Both the position numbers and the translations under genes were made by a program. DNA of 64,000 nt from Burkholderia sp. Ax-1719 (GTDB lineage: Bacteria; Pseudomonadota; Gammaproteobacteria; Burkholderiales; Burkholderiaceae). The stretch is from the NCBI RefSeq assembly GCF_011753055.1, contig NZ_VWWJ01000029.1, positions 24,612 through 88,611 of the forward strand, given 5' to 3'. The notes under the pieces are model-generated. The model saw only the letters and a list, made by a program, of their open reading frames with translations. It was not told where the DNA came from and made no database searches. Positions within the stretch are counted from its first letter, which is position 1; the number at the start of each line of letters is the position of its first letter. Below are positions 43,577-53,892 of the stretch, one piece after another.

Positions 43577-43683
43577 CGGCGCAGATAGGGCGATTGAGCT
43601 GAGAACCGCGCGGAGCGATGCGCGGGCTTGCCATGCTGCGGGGAGTGTATCTGAAACTCTGTGACGCGCGCTTGATGCTATTT

Positions 43684-43713
43684 CATGCCGCTTGATGCCG
43701 CTTTATGCCGCTT
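43684..43713. repeat. Three 10-bp tandem repeats between cdh and porin genes
   Basis: CATGCCGCTT, GATGCCGCTT and TATGCCGCTT in a row, identical except for the first base, downstream of the porin stop. A degenerate unit precedes them. Confidence 0.8.
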
Positions 43714-43748
43714 CGAGGCACTTCAGCGCGCGCCGGTCCATCAGTGCA

Positions 43749-44891
43749 TCAGAACGCGTGATTGATGCCCACGCGCGCAACGACCTGATTCGAGCCGGAA
43801 GCCAGACCCGCCGCGCCCGGAATATAGGCGAAATCGAGTGCGCTACCGGTGTTGCCGCCCGATACCTTCTGATAGACAGTTTGCGCGTAAAGCGACGTGC
43901 GCACTGAAAGCGCATATTGCGCCATCACGCCGATCTGGTTCCAGTGCAGCGATGCCTGGTTGCCGTCTTGCGCGAGGGTGGCGCGCGTATAGGTGTACAT
44001 GCCGCCGAGGATCAACGCGGGCGTCACGTTGTAACGCGCGTTCAATTCGAAGTTATCGAAGCGCAGGCCGGCACCCGCGGCGAGACCCAGATCGCCGGTA
44101 TAAATCGATTCGCGCGCGCCTTCGACATTCGCGTGCGTATAGACGGCGGCCACGGTTGCATGGCCGATGCCGTAGCTCGCGCCCACGCCCCAGGTTTTCT
44201 GGTTCGCTGCGGAAAAGCCGATATCGTCGGCGGCAATCGCACCTGTTGTGTTGCCGCCAGGTGTACCCAGATCGGCATAAACCGCAGAGACCGTGAGCGT
44301 TTGCCACGTGTAATTGAGGCCCGCGCTGAAGATGCGGTTCTGCGCGAAGTCGCCGGCCTGGTTGCTGAAGCCGTAGAGCGCCGTGGCTGTGAGGCCGCCG
44401 TAGGCGGCGCTGGTGAACTTGACGGCGTTGTTCGCGTGGTAGGTGGCGTCGGTGTTGTCGTTGTCGAGCGGATGGGAGAACAGGAAGCCTGCCCAACTGC
44501 CATTGGCGGTGAGCAACCCAACCGTATCGGCGACGGAATCGAATTGTCGGCCCAAGGTAAGCGTGCCGTATTGATCCGACTGCAGGCCAACATAGGCCTG
44601 GTAGCCGAACAGGCGTCCGTTATAGCCCGCCTGGCCTGCAGGCAGATTGAAGCCGCTGTCCAGATCGAATACAGCGTGCAGGCCGCCGCCCAGATCCTCG
44701 CTGCCTTTCAGGCCCCAACGGCTCACGGCAAGATCGCCGCTGGCCATTTGCCAGGCGGCGTGGCCGCCGGAATTGGAGGTGTAATTGATGCCGTCGTCGA
44801 GCACGCCGTAGAGCGTGACGCTGCTTTGCGCCGCTGCATAAGTGCATACGCACATGAGTGTGCCGGCAATCAGAAGATGTTTGCGTTGCAT
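43749..44891 (-). CDS. Gram-negative general porin
   Basis: A 380-residue outer-membrane porin of the Burkholderia Omp38/OpcP type. Signal peptide MQRKHLLIAGTLMCVCTYAA ending AAQ, then the usual first strand SSVTLYGVLDDGINYTSN, LTLGRQFDSVADTVG (loop-3 region) and the terminal aromatic residue in VVARVGINHAF. The start at 44891 gives the signal peptide; the longer ORF to 45014 does not. Forms trimeric diffusion channels for small solutes. Confidence 0.93.
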   Translation of the reverse strand: MQRKHLLIAGTLMCVCTYAAAQSSVTLYGVLDDGINYTSNSGGHAAWQMASGDLAVSRWGLKGSEDLGGGLHAVFDLDSGFNLPAGQAGYNGRLFGYQAYVGLQSDQYGTLTLGRQFDSVADTVGLLTANGSWAGFLFSHPLDNDNTDATYHANNAVKFTSAAYGGLTATALYGFSNQAGDFAQNRIFSAGLNYTWQTLTVSAVYADLGTPGGNTTGAIAADDIGFSAANQKTWGVGASYGIGHATVAAVYTHANVEGARESIYTGDLGLAAGAGLRFDNFELNARYNVTPALILGGMYTYTRATLAQDGNQASLHWNQIGVMAQYALSVRTSLYAQTVYQKVSGGNTGSALDFAYIPGAAGLASGSNQVVARVGINHAF

Positions 44892-45053
44892 GATGTTTGT
44901 TGTCTTGAGTCGAGCGTAGGCCGGTTGCCCCGGCTCAGGAACGGCAGAGCACGCCGTTGCCATAAACCGTCCAGGCGAACACGCAGCCGTGGACGCACGC
45001 GCGCAGCGCGGCATGAAGTCGTCGCATGGCGTTTCCAGTCGAAAAGTGGGAGG

Positions 45054-45083
45054 GCGGCGCGGCGGTCGAATTGGCCGCGCCGC
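45054..45083. terminator. GC-rich hairpin after the permease gene
   Basis: GCGGCGCGGC / GCCGCGCCGC with a ten-base spacer, 21 bases after the APC permease stop on the minus strand. No T run follows. Confidence 0.5.
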
Positions 45084-45104
45084 TAGTGCGAGGGTTCGCT
45101 TGAA

Positions 45105-46655
45105 TCAGTTCTGCAACTGTGAGCGCGTGGCGCCCTGTGCGTCTTCTTCAGCGAGAGAGGCATGCGCGCGCGGGTTCTTCAGATGCAGCAGATGCGCATC
45201 GCCTGCTGCGGCCGTGCCGCGTTCATAAGGACGGCCAAGAATCATATAAACGAGGCCCGCTGCCAGAACGAGTGCCGTCGTGAAGATCATGCCGTAGTTG
45301 AGATACCAGGGATCGTCGGGCGAGCGCGGCCACATCATGTTGACGATCGCCGATACACCATAAGCGAAGGCCGCGAGATTCACCGGCCATGCCCAGGCGC
45401 CCAGGCGGAATTTGCCTGCGGGTTTCCAGCCGCGTGCGCGTGCAATCAGGGCGGCCAGCACGATCGACTGGAACGCGATATAGATGCCTGCGGATCCGAA
45501 CACGATGATGGTCTTCACCGCATCGTCGAGGAAGATGCCGAGCAGGGCGACGAGCGCCGGCACGACGCCCGCGACGAACAGCGCGCGCGTGGGCACATGC
45601 GTATTCGGCGAAAGCACCGCAAGATGGCGCGAGGCGAAGATCATCTGGTCGCGGCTATACGCGAAGATCAGGCGGCTGGTTGCGGCTTGCAGGCTCAGCA
45701 GGCAGGAGAAAAACGACACCAGCACCACGGCGATGACCGCGCGGAAGCCGCCTTCGCCCAGTGCATGACGCAGCGTGCTCGCCACCGGATCGGCGTCCTT
45801 GCCGCTGATTGCGGCTTGCGGATCGGGCAGTGCCAGCACCAGCGCGAGACACACCAGCATCGCCGCTGCGCCGCCGATATAGATCGTCATGCGCATGGCT
45901 TTGGGAATCGCGCGGCCCGGATCGGGCGTTTCTTCCGCCACGTCGCCGCAGGCTTCGAAGCCGTAATACGCGAACATCGCGGCCACGCTCGACGCCAGGA
46001 ACGCGGGCAGGTAGCTCGTGCCATTGCCCAGATGCATGGTGTCGAACAGGAAGCTCAGGTTATGCAGGCGCGCGAAGAACAGCAGGTATGCGCCCACTGC
46101 CACGGCGCCGATCAGTTCGCAGATAAAGCCGAACATGGCCACGCGTGCGAGCAGACGCGTGCCGCTCAGATTGAGGATCGTTGTGACCGCAATCATCGCG
46201 ACCGCGACCCAGATCTCCAGCGTGTGATTGGGCGGCAAGCCCAGCAATTGCACCAGGTAAGGCGCACCGCCCACGGCTACGGCCGCGACGGTCGAAAACA
46301 GCGCCCACAGATAGATCCACCCTGCCATCCACGCCCAGCGCTTGCCGACAAGGCGGCGCGCCCACGGATAGAGGCCGCCTGCAATCGGGAACTGCGAAAC
46401 GATTTCGCCGAAGACGAGCGCGACCAGCAACTGGCCGAGGCCGACCAGCAGATACGTCCAGAACATCGGCGGACCGCCCGCCGAAAACGCGAACTGAAAC
46501 ACCGTATAGACGCCAACCACCGGCGAGAGATACGTAAAGCCGAGCGAGAAGTTTTCCCAGATGCTCATCGACCGGTCGAAATTCGACGTATAGCCGAGCG
46601 CCTTTAACTGCGCGAGATCGTCATCCTCGTGGGGAGAGGGATGCGGATGGTTCAT
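45105..46655 (-). CDS. APC-family amino acid/amine permease
   Basis: A 516-residue, 12-helix secondary transporter of the amino acid-polyamine-organocation family. Landmarks: NFSLGFTYLSPVVGVYTVFQ, FGEIVSQFPIAGGLYPWARR, AMFAYYGFEACGDVAEETPD (TM6 with consensus GFE-x-DVAEE), and LLSLQAATSRLIFAYSRDQM. The pattern fits the ACT/GABA-choline type group that moves amines, GABA or choline-like solutes. A sigma54-like promoter lies about 115 bases upstream, and the neighbouring genes are a sigma54 activator and an amine-oxidation operon, so it probably imports that operon's substrate. GAGGACAGACA precedes the ATG. Confidence 0.88.
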   Translation of the reverse strand: MNHPHPSPHEDDDLAQLKALGYTSNFDRSMSIWENFSLGFTYLSPVVGVYTVFQFAFSAGGPPMFWTYLLVGLGQLLVALVFGEIVSQFPIAGGLYPWARRLVGKRWAWMAGWIYLWALFSTVAAVAVGGAPYLVQLLGLPPNHTLEIWVAVAMIAVTTILNLSGTRLLARVAMFGFICELIGAVAVGAYLLFFARLHNLSFLFDTMHLGNGTSYLPAFLASSVAAMFAYYGFEACGDVAEETPDPGRAIPKAMRMTIYIGGAAAMLVCLALVLALPDPQAAISGKDADPVASTLRHALGEGGFRAVIAVVLVSFFSCLLSLQAATSRLIFAYSRDQMIFASRHLAVLSPNTHVPTRALFVAGVVPALVALLGIFLDDAVKTIIVFGSAGIYIAFQSIVLAALIARARGWKPAGKFRLGAWAWPVNLAAFAYGVSAIVNMMWPRSPDDPWYLNYGMIFTTALVLAAGLVYMILGRPYERGTAAAGDAHLLHLKNPRAHASLAEEDAQGATRSQLQN

Positions 46656-46769
46656 TGTCTGTCCTCATGTCATGTCGTCGCGCGCTTGAATTGATACGGG
46701 TTCAAACGCAAGGCGCGGCTCTTTATCACTCGATGCGCCGGAGCGCTCCGGGTCGCGAGGACCTTTAAT

Positions 46770-46785
46770 GCAGGTTTCATACCAA
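46770..46785 (-). promoter_or_regulatory. Candidate sigma54 promoter of the permease gene
   Basis: Read on the minus strand: TTGGTATGAAACCTGCA. It keeps the invariant GG (46783-46782) and GC (46771-46770) with the required ten-base gap, with weaker match elsewhere (consensus TGGCACG-N4-TTGCA). The transcript start would be near 46758, about 100 bases before the ATG at 46655. Confidence 0.5.
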
Positions 46786-46933
46786 GGCGCGTATGGCGTG
46801 CATAAAAACGTGCAAAGCCTTATGCGGCATGGCGTTGTAACTGGTTGCGCGCACAAGGGTGCTGCGCGTGAGCAGCGTTTGATGGCCTGGTGATGAGTTT
46901 ATGCAGCGCTCGCGGCTGATTCGTCTGCGGAAT

Positions 46934-48345
<1,412 letters not shown>

Positions 48346-48349
<4 letters not shown>

Positions 48350-49512
48350 GAGCGACCTCGATGGAAGAGCGCCTGGCGGCGGCGCGCGTGCGTGCTCGCA
48401 ACCGGCACGACGCTGATGACGAACAGTTCGCTCAATTCATTGTCGACGGGCGCAATGCGCAGATTGCAGCCGATCACGAGGCCCGATTGCAGATGAATTT
48501 CCGCATCGCCTTCGTGCGGCTCGCCATTGAACCAGCGGCGCTTGAGCGTTTCGTCGGTGAGTTCGACGCGTGCATCGAGCGCAGTGTCGAGCAGTTCGGC
48601 AGCGCCCGCGCCCAGCAGCGCTTCGGCAGCGGGATTGACGCCCGTGATGCGCGCCTCGCGATCGACCACCACGACGGCCACGGGCAGCGCGGCCAGCACG
48701 CGATGCACCAGCTCGCCCTGACGCACGATCTGTTCATGCTCGCGGCGCAATTCGGTCACATCGCGCAACGTGCCCCACATGCGATGCAGGCGCCCGGATT
48801 CGATATGGCCGCGCACATTGTTCTCCACGTACGTGGCCGTGCCGTCGTGCTTCAGATCGACGGTGAGACTGCGCTCCACATTGAAATCGTGCCGCGCGAG
48901 CTGGCGCACGAACGATTCGTTCTGCGCATTGCGCGGAAAGTGCGCGGCCACGGGTTTATCGCGCATGTCCTCGCCTTCGGGCAATTCATAGAGACCATGC
49001 AGCGCCGCGTTGCAGAAAATCCAGTGGCATTCGTTGACGAACACCTGGCGCACGATGTCGTCCTCGCTGCCGCGCAGATCGACAGGTTCGTCGAATTCGA
49101 TGCCCCACATCGGCTCGCTGGAGGTTTCGATGAAGCCGCGCAGCACTTCCGTATGGTCGATCAACGCGCCCATCAGCAGTTCGGGCCGCGTGGTCTCGTA
49201 GACGAACAGGCGCGCGCGCAGATGCTGGCGCGAGCTGAAGCCCACCAGTTGCATGTCGATCGGCACGGCGCGGCCGTCACGATCGAGCGCAGTCAGTCGC
49301 ACCGGCGGCTCGTAATCGTTGCTATTGGCGCTGCGAACCGCATCCAGACGCAAACGGATGCGCGCGCAACTATCGGGGTCGAAGGGGATTTCGATGGGGC
49401 AGCCGCGCCAGATGCGGCCATAGCCCACCAGTCGCGCCGCCAGTTCGCTGTACTCGGCGACGGTGCCGTCCGGGGCGATCTCGAACGCGACGAACGGAAG
49501 CTCTCTCAACAT
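48346..49512 (-). CDS. PAS-domain sensor protein coupled to the sigma54 activator
   Basis: A 388-residue soluble protein with two or three PAS-like modules: an N-terminal segment (LPFVAFEIAPDGTVAEYSEL), a central one (about 140-265; FVNECHWIFCNAALHGLYEL, GTLRDVTELRREHEQI) and a C-terminal PAS (about 275-370; RVLAALPVAVVVVDREARIT, GVNPAAEALLGAGAAELLD). There is no kinase, cyclase or HTH domain. It shares an ATGA overlap with the activator gene, so the pair probably forms a sensor-activator complex. Start at 49512 is the best ATG; ribosome site is weak. Possible ligands are the amine substrate, heme or a flavin; unknown. Confidence 0.75.
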
Positions 49513-49538
49513 GAATGCGTGATGCAGAAAAAAAGATT

Positions 49539-49554
49539 GCTGCAGTTTTGCAGC
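49539..49554. promoter_or_regulatory. Inverted repeat, possible activator-binding site
   Basis: GCTGCA / TGCAGC with a GTTT spacer, centred about 100 bases before the predicted sigma54 start site and 27 bases upstream of the divergent PAS gene. Confidence 0.45.
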
Positions 49555-49583
49555 GCCAAAAAAGTCCGGCAATCAGGGTTAAC

Positions 49584-49600
49584 TACGGCAGACAGCCGTA
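49584..49600. promoter_or_regulatory. Inverted repeat TACGGC-N5-GCCGTA, possible activator-binding site
   Basis: Perfect 6-base arms TACGGC / GCCGTA around AGACA, centred 30 bases before the -24 box of the oxygenase operon. Either this dyad or the one at 49539 could be the enhancer site of the sigma54 activator. Confidence 0.45.
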
Positions 49601-49619
49601 AATAAGGGCTTTTGTAGCG

Positions 49620-49637
49620 CTGGCACGGATCTGGCTT
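49620..49637 (+). promoter_or_regulatory. Sigma54 promoter of the oxygenase operon
   Basis: CTGGCACGGATCTGGCTT: the -24 element TGGCACG (49621-49627) is a perfect match. The -12 element TGGCT (49632-49636) matches TTGCW at four of five bases. GG and GC are exactly ten bases apart. Start site near 49647; first ATG at 49718. Confidence 0.78.
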
Positions 49638-49717
49638 TATGAAACGCAGCATCGTTGCACACACAACCGCCAACGCCAGCGCGGTGGCCGATGCAGTAAC
49701 CGGAGGAGGCACGAAGT

Positions 49718-50329
49718 ATGTTGATCACTGGGATCAAAAGCCGCCCGGTCTACGAGACGCTCACGCCGTTCGAACGCGGCACGGTGCACCTCGTGGTCGG
49801 GCAGGGCGGAGGCGGCGCGGCCATGCTGCGCCTGTTGCGCGAATTGAAAGAGGGCGGCACCCCCGCTTCGCGGATTCGCGTGATGTATTCCACACAGTCG
49901 TTTTCCGGCGCGAATCATCTCGCCGATATCGAACGTGAATGTCCCGACGAACTCGGCGTATTCGTGAGCAACGCAGCGCTGGTCGAAGGGCTGCGCAGCA
50001 CGCTCGACGCTGCGCATATGGGGCTGCGGCTCTATCTCTCGGGTTCGGAAAGCTTTATCGGCAACACCATGCAGGTGGCTTCCGAATTCAACCTCAATCG
50101 CGATGAAGTGAAGCGCGAGCACAACGGCACCTTCGTGCGCCGCGTGTGGTGCGTGCACTGCGACGCGCGCAACGAGGACGTCACGCGCCGCGTATTCCGC
50201 TGTGGCGGCTGCGGGCTCGATCTGATCGTGCGCGATCACTACTCCACGCGCATGGCCGCTTTTATGGGCGTCAAGTTCGACGCCGAGCAAACCGGCGCCG
50301 CACAACCTGACGAGGAACTGGATACATGA
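49718..50329 (+). CDS. DmmA-like subunit of a heme-dependent amine oxygenase
   Basis: A 203-residue protein of the dimethylamine monooxygenase subunit DmmA family. N-terminal domain (MLITGIKSRPVYETLTPFER, RGTVHLVVGQGGGGAAMLRL, with the GQGGGG loop) resembles a small Rossmann-like unit; a C-terminal zinc-ribbon has paired cysteines: VWCVHC ... FRCGGCGL. In dimethylamine-degrading bacteria this subunit works with a reductase and the heme alpha subunit; all three are adjacent here. The ATG lies 7 bases after a GGAGGAGG-like site. Its stop overlaps the reductase start (ATGA). Confidence 0.85.
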   Translation: MLITGIKSRPVYETLTPFERGTVHLVVGQGGGGAAMLRLLRELKEGGTPASRIRVMYSTQSFSGANHLADIERECPDELGVFVSNAALVEGLRSTLDAAHMGLRLYLSGSESFIGNTMQVASEFNLNRDEVKREHNGTFVRRVWCVHCDARNEDVTRRVFRCGGCGLDLIVRDHYSTRMAAFMGVKFDAEQTGAAQPDEELDT

Positions 50330-51288
50330 GTACGCAGGCAGGCAGCATTGGCGTGGTGATTCGCGCCGTAGAAGACGTGACGCCGCTGATTCGCGTGTTT
50401 TCGCTCGAAGCGGAAGATGGCGCGCCGTTGCCCGGTTTTTCCGGTGGCAGCCACGTGCTCACGCTTATTCCTAATGGCGAGATCGTCTATCGCAACGCGT
50501 ATTCGCTGATGAGTTCGCCGTTCGACACGCGCCGCTATGAAATTGGCGTGCGCCGCCAGGACACGGGGCGCGGCGGTTCGCGCCGCATGCACGAGCTGAA
50601 AGTGGGCGACACGCTGCGCATCACGCCGCCCGTCAACAACTTCGCGCTCAATGCACTGGCGCGCAAGCACATTCTGTTCGCGGGCGGCGTGGGCATCACG
50701 CCTTTCGTCTCGCAGCTTCAGGATCTGCAGCAGAGCAAGGTGCCGTTCGAACTGCATTACGGCGTGCGCGACGAAGCGCACGCGCGCATGGCGCGCTTCC
50801 TGCCCGATCTGCCGCATGGCGATGTGCGTGTTTATCACGACGTGGCGGGCGAAACGATCGACTTCGCCAGGGTGCTGGGCGCGCAGCCGCTGGGCACGCA
50901 CGTGTATGTGTGCGGCCCGCAGGCGATGATCGACGCAGTATTGGCCGCTGCCCGCGATGCGGGTTGGGCCGATAGCCATGTTCACTATGAAAAGTTCGTC
51001 GAGCAAACCGGCGGCGTGCAATTCGACGCTTATCTGCAACGCAGCGACGTGCACATCACGGTCGCGCCGGAAATGAGCCTGCTGGAAGCCATCGAAGCGG
51101 CGGGCGTGGATATTCCCTATCTGTGCCGCGGCGGCGCGTGCGGCCATTGCGAGACCAGTGTGCTCGCGCTCGACGGTGAAATCGAACACCGCGACGACTG
51201 GCTCTCGCCTGAACAACGCGCCTGCAACGATCGCATCATGCCGTGCGTGTCGCGCGCGAGCTGCAAAAAACTCGTTCTCGATCTCTAG
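50326..51288 (+). CDS. PDR/VanB-type oxidoreductase with [2Fe-2S] domain
   Basis: A 320-residue electron-transfer protein: flavin-binding barrel (about 8-105; NAYSLMSSPFDTRRYEIGVR), NAD(P)-binding domain (about 110-225; LFAGGVGITPFVSQLQDLQ, YVCGPQAMIDAVLAAA) and a C-terminal plant-type ferredoxin with cluster ligands in YLCRGGACGHCETSV plus a distal Cys (MPCVSRASC). It passes NAD(P)H electrons to the heme oxygenase subunit encoded next. ATGA overlap with the dmmA-like gene; eight bases separate it from the alpha subunit. Confidence 0.92.
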   Translation: MSTQAGSIGVVIRAVEDVTPLIRVFSLEAEDGAPLPGFSGGSHVLTLIPNGEIVYRNAYSLMSSPFDTRRYEIGVRRQDTGRGGSRRMHELKVGDTLRITPPVNNFALNALARKHILFAGGVGITPFVSQLQDLQQSKVPFELHYGVRDEAHARMARFLPDLPHGDVRVYHDVAGETIDFARVLGAQPLGTHVYVCGPQAMIDAVLAAARDAGWADSHVHYEKFVEQTGGVQFDAYLQRSDVHITVAPEMSLLEAIEAAGVDIPYLCRGGACGHCETSVLALDGEIEHRDDWLSPEQRACNDRIMPCVSRASCKKLVLDL

Positions 51289-51296
51289 GATTTGCC

Positions 51297-52340
51297 ATGA
51301 CGACCACCTTCAAGCAAGAGGGCAGCTTCCGTCCGCCCTACGCGTTTCGCAACAGCGAAGAGAGCATTCGCCGTTTCCCGTTCCCGTACTTCGAAGATGA
51401 GTACGCCTATTCGATGAATCTCGAACCGCACGTGCCGACCGGTGACGGCGTGCTGCGCGCGGCTTTCGATATCGACGAGCATTACCTCACGGAAATGCGC
51501 GAGCGCGCGATTGCGCTCGAAAAGAATCCCGGCATGCATTACGCGTCCTTGCCGCATACGATGCAGGCGCAATGGGATTTGCTCGAACTGATTTTCGAAT
51601 CGTATGCACGCGATTACCCCGAGCATTTCACGCTGATTCGCGAAGGCTCGCGCTGGACCTGGGAAAACCGCCTGATGGGTCTGCGCGATACGTTCACGTT
51701 TGGCGATCCGGCCACGCTGCCGTATGAGCCGATGGAATACGCCACGCGTCAGGCGCAGGGCGAATGGATCGTCGTGGACGACCGCGACGATTCACTCTAT
51801 AAATCCGCGGGCATGGCCACTGAGCGCGCCGACTATTCGCTGCGTTTCAATCTGGGCATGAGCTGGTCGGAATGGCACGGCCCGGTGCCGCTGATTCAGG
51901 AAACCGGCGTGCTCGACCGGGCGCTCAAGTTCCTCAAGCGTCTGCGCACGGGCCACCCGGTGCGCCGCTTGAACTGGACGCTCACGGTCAATCCGCGTCT
52001 GGAAACCTCGGCGGAAACGCTGCACGAATGGGCGCCCGACCGACTCACCGTGACGCCGGAGAACGTCGGCAGCAAGGTGCATATGCGTCTTGAACTGCAA
52101 CCGCTGCATCGCCTGCCGCGCAGCAATGCCATCGTGTTTCCGGTGCGCACGTATTTCCTGAGCCTCGACGAACTCGTGACGATTCCCAAATGGGCGCGCC
52201 GTACGCATCGCGTGCTCAAGTCGCTCAATCAGAATCTGATCGACTACAAGGGCTTTTCGCTCTATCACCAGACCATGGTGGATTTTCTCGCGCAATACGA
52301 CGACGGCGCGCCGACGTCGCCGGGCAATGGCATCGACTGA
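51297..52340 (+). CDS. Heme-dependent oxidative N-demethylase (HODM) alpha-subunit family protein
   Basis: A 347-residue protein of the DUF3445/HODM alpha family, a PAS-fold heme enzyme that oxidatively removes N-alkyl groups from secondary amines. Recognisable blocks: RFPFPYFEDEYAYSMNLEPH, MHYASLPHTMQAQWDLLELI, RLNWTLTVNPRLETSAETLH, LHRLPRSNAIVFPVRTYFLS and the Trp/His-rich WHGPVPLIQE. Known members act on dimethylamine to give methylamine and formaldehyde. Here the next gene is a 4-aminobutyraldehyde-type dehydrogenase, so a larger amine substrate is possible. ATG 51297 is used; the longer frame overlaps the reductase gene. Confidence 0.88.
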   Translation: MTTTFKQEGSFRPPYAFRNSEESIRRFPFPYFEDEYAYSMNLEPHVPTGDGVLRAAFDIDEHYLTEMRERAIALEKNPGMHYASLPHTMQAQWDLLELIFESYARDYPEHFTLIREGSRWTWENRLMGLRDTFTFGDPATLPYEPMEYATRQAQGEWIVVDDRDDSLYKSAGMATERADYSLRFNLGMSWSEWHGPVPLIQETGVLDRALKFLKRLRTGHPVRRLNWTLTVNPRLETSAETLHEWAPDRLTVTPENVGSKVHMRLELQPLHRLPRSNAIVFPVRTYFLSLDELVTIPKWARRTHRVLKSLNQNLIDYKGFSLYHQTMVDFLAQYDDGAPTSPGNGID

Positions 52341-52370
52341 AAATATCCACAGAACAGGAACAAGGACACC

Positions 52371-53813
52371 ATGACGAACAAACTGGAATTGCCGTCGCGT
52401 CTTTTGATCGACGGTCAACTGGTGGCGGGCGAAGGGCCCGCCGATGCGGTCTATAACGCGGCCACGGGCCTGCCCTTGTGCGAGATCGCCGAAGCATCGG
52501 CGGCACAGGTCGAACAGGCGGTTGCCGCCGCGCACGCCGCGTTTCCCGCGTGGGCAGCCACCACGCCGCGTGAGCGCGCCGAAGCGCTGATCGAACTCGC
52601 CAGCCGCATCGAGCGCAATGCCGAGCGCTTCGCAAACCTCGAATCGCTCAATTGCGGCAAGCCGTATTCCGCCGTGCTCAACGACGAAATCCCCGCAATT
52701 GCCGACGTACTGCGCTATTTCGCAGGCGCGGCGCGGACGCAGCATGGTCTCGCGGCGGGCGAATATCTCGCGGGTCATACCAGCATGATTCGTCGCGATC
52801 CGCTGGGCGCGGTCGCCGGCATCGCGCCGTGGAACTATCCGCTGATGATGGCCGCCTGGAAGATCGGCCCCGCGCTGGCGTCGGGCAATACCGTCGTGCT
52901 CAAGAGCTCCGAGCTTACGCCGCTGACCGCGCTGCTGCTGGCCGAAGCCGCCGTCGATCTGTTCCCGCGCGGCGTGCTCAATATCGTCACGGGACGCGGC
53001 GAGAGCGTAGGCGCGCCGCTGTCCGCGCACCGCCATATTCGTCTGGTCTCGATCACGGGCGATGTGGGCACGGGCCAGAAGATCATGCAGAGCGCCGCGC
53101 AGACCGTGAAGCGCACGCATCTGGAACTGGGCGGCAAAGCGCCCGTGATCGTGCTCGCCGATGCGGACATTGCATCGGTGGTCGAAGGCATTCGTACTTT
53201 CGGCTTTTATAACGCGGGCCAGGATTGCACGGCGGCCTGCCGCATTTACGCCGATCAGAAGGTGTACGAACGACTGGTGGCCGATCTTGCCGCAGCGGTG
53301 AAGACCATCAAGCTCGGCGAGCAGCGTGATGAAGGCGTGGAAATGGGACCGCTGATTTCGGCGCGTCAGCGCGATCGCGTGGCGGGTTTTGTGGATCGCG
53401 CGCGTGATCATGCACATATCGAAGTGGTCGCGGGCGGCCGCGCGTGGGGTGAGCGCGGCTACTTCTACGAGCCGACCGTGATTGCCGGTGCGCGTCAGAC
53501 CGATGAAATCGTGCAGCGCGAAGTGTTCGGGCCGGTCGTGTCGATTACACCGGTGCGCGACGCCGAACAGGCACTCGAATATGCCAACGACTCCGAATAT
53601 GGTCTGGCGAGTTCGGTGTGGACGAAGGACGTGGGCACGGCGATGCAGTTCAGTTCGCGTCTGCAATACGGCTGCACGTGGGTCAATACGCACTTCATGC
53701 TGGTGAGCGAGATGCCGCACGGCGGCTTCAAACGTTCGGGTTACGGCAAGGATATGTCGGCGTATGCGCTGGAGGATTACACCGTGGCGCGCCATGTGAT
53801 GATTCGTCACTAA
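52371..53813 (+). CDS. patD: Gamma-aminobutyraldehyde dehydrogenase (PatD-like)
   Basis: A 480-residue NAD-dependent aldehyde dehydrogenase very close in motif content to E. coli PatD: ESLNCGKPYSAVLNDEIPAI, GLAAGEYLAGHTSMIRRDPL, catalytic Glu in THLELGGKAPVIV, catalytic Cys in FGFYNAGQDCTAACRIY, and RLQYGCTWVNTHFMLVSEMP near the C-terminus. The PatD reaction oxidises 4-aminobutyraldehyde (pyrroline) from putrescine to GABA. No transaminase is next to it; the upstream oxygenase could supply the aldehyde instead. Last gene of the sigma54 operon, followed by a terminator. Confidence 0.9.
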   Translation: MTNKLELPSRLLIDGQLVAGEGPADAVYNAATGLPLCEIAEASAAQVEQAVAAAHAAFPAWAATTPRERAEALIELASRIERNAERFANLESLNCGKPYSAVLNDEIPAIADVLRYFAGAARTQHGLAAGEYLAGHTSMIRRDPLGAVAGIAPWNYPLMMAAWKIGPALASGNTVVLKSSELTPLTALLLAEAAVDLFPRGVLNIVTGRGESVGAPLSAHRHIRLVSITGDVGTGQKIMQSAAQTVKRTHLELGGKAPVIVLADADIASVVEGIRTFGFYNAGQDCTAACRIYADQKVYERLVADLAAAVKTIKLGEQRDEGVEMGPLISARQRDRVAGFVDRARDHAHIEVVAGGRAWGERGYFYEPTVIAGARQTDEIVQREVFGPVVSITPVRDAEQALEYANDSEYGLASSVWTKDVGTAMQFSSRLQYGCTWVNTHFMLVSEMPHGGFKRSGYGKDMSAYALEDYTVARHVMIRH

Positions 53814-53837
53814 GGCAAACGCGCAGTAAAAGGTGAA

Positions 53838-53874
53838 ACGGCCCGCCAGAGCAATCCGGCGGGCCGTGTTTTAT
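53838..53874 (+). terminator. Rho-independent terminator of the oxygenase operon
   Basis: ACGGCCCGCC / GGCGGGCCGT with a ten-base loop followed by GTTTTATT, 25 bases after the patD-like stop. Confidence 0.85.
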
Positions 53875-53892
53875 TGAATGCGCACGCAACGA

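Noticed and set aside
46786..46815. Another sigma54-like match (TTGCACG...ATGC, minus strand) upstream of the permease
   Set aside because: GG is not kept and spacing is off by one; the element at 46770-46785 fits better.
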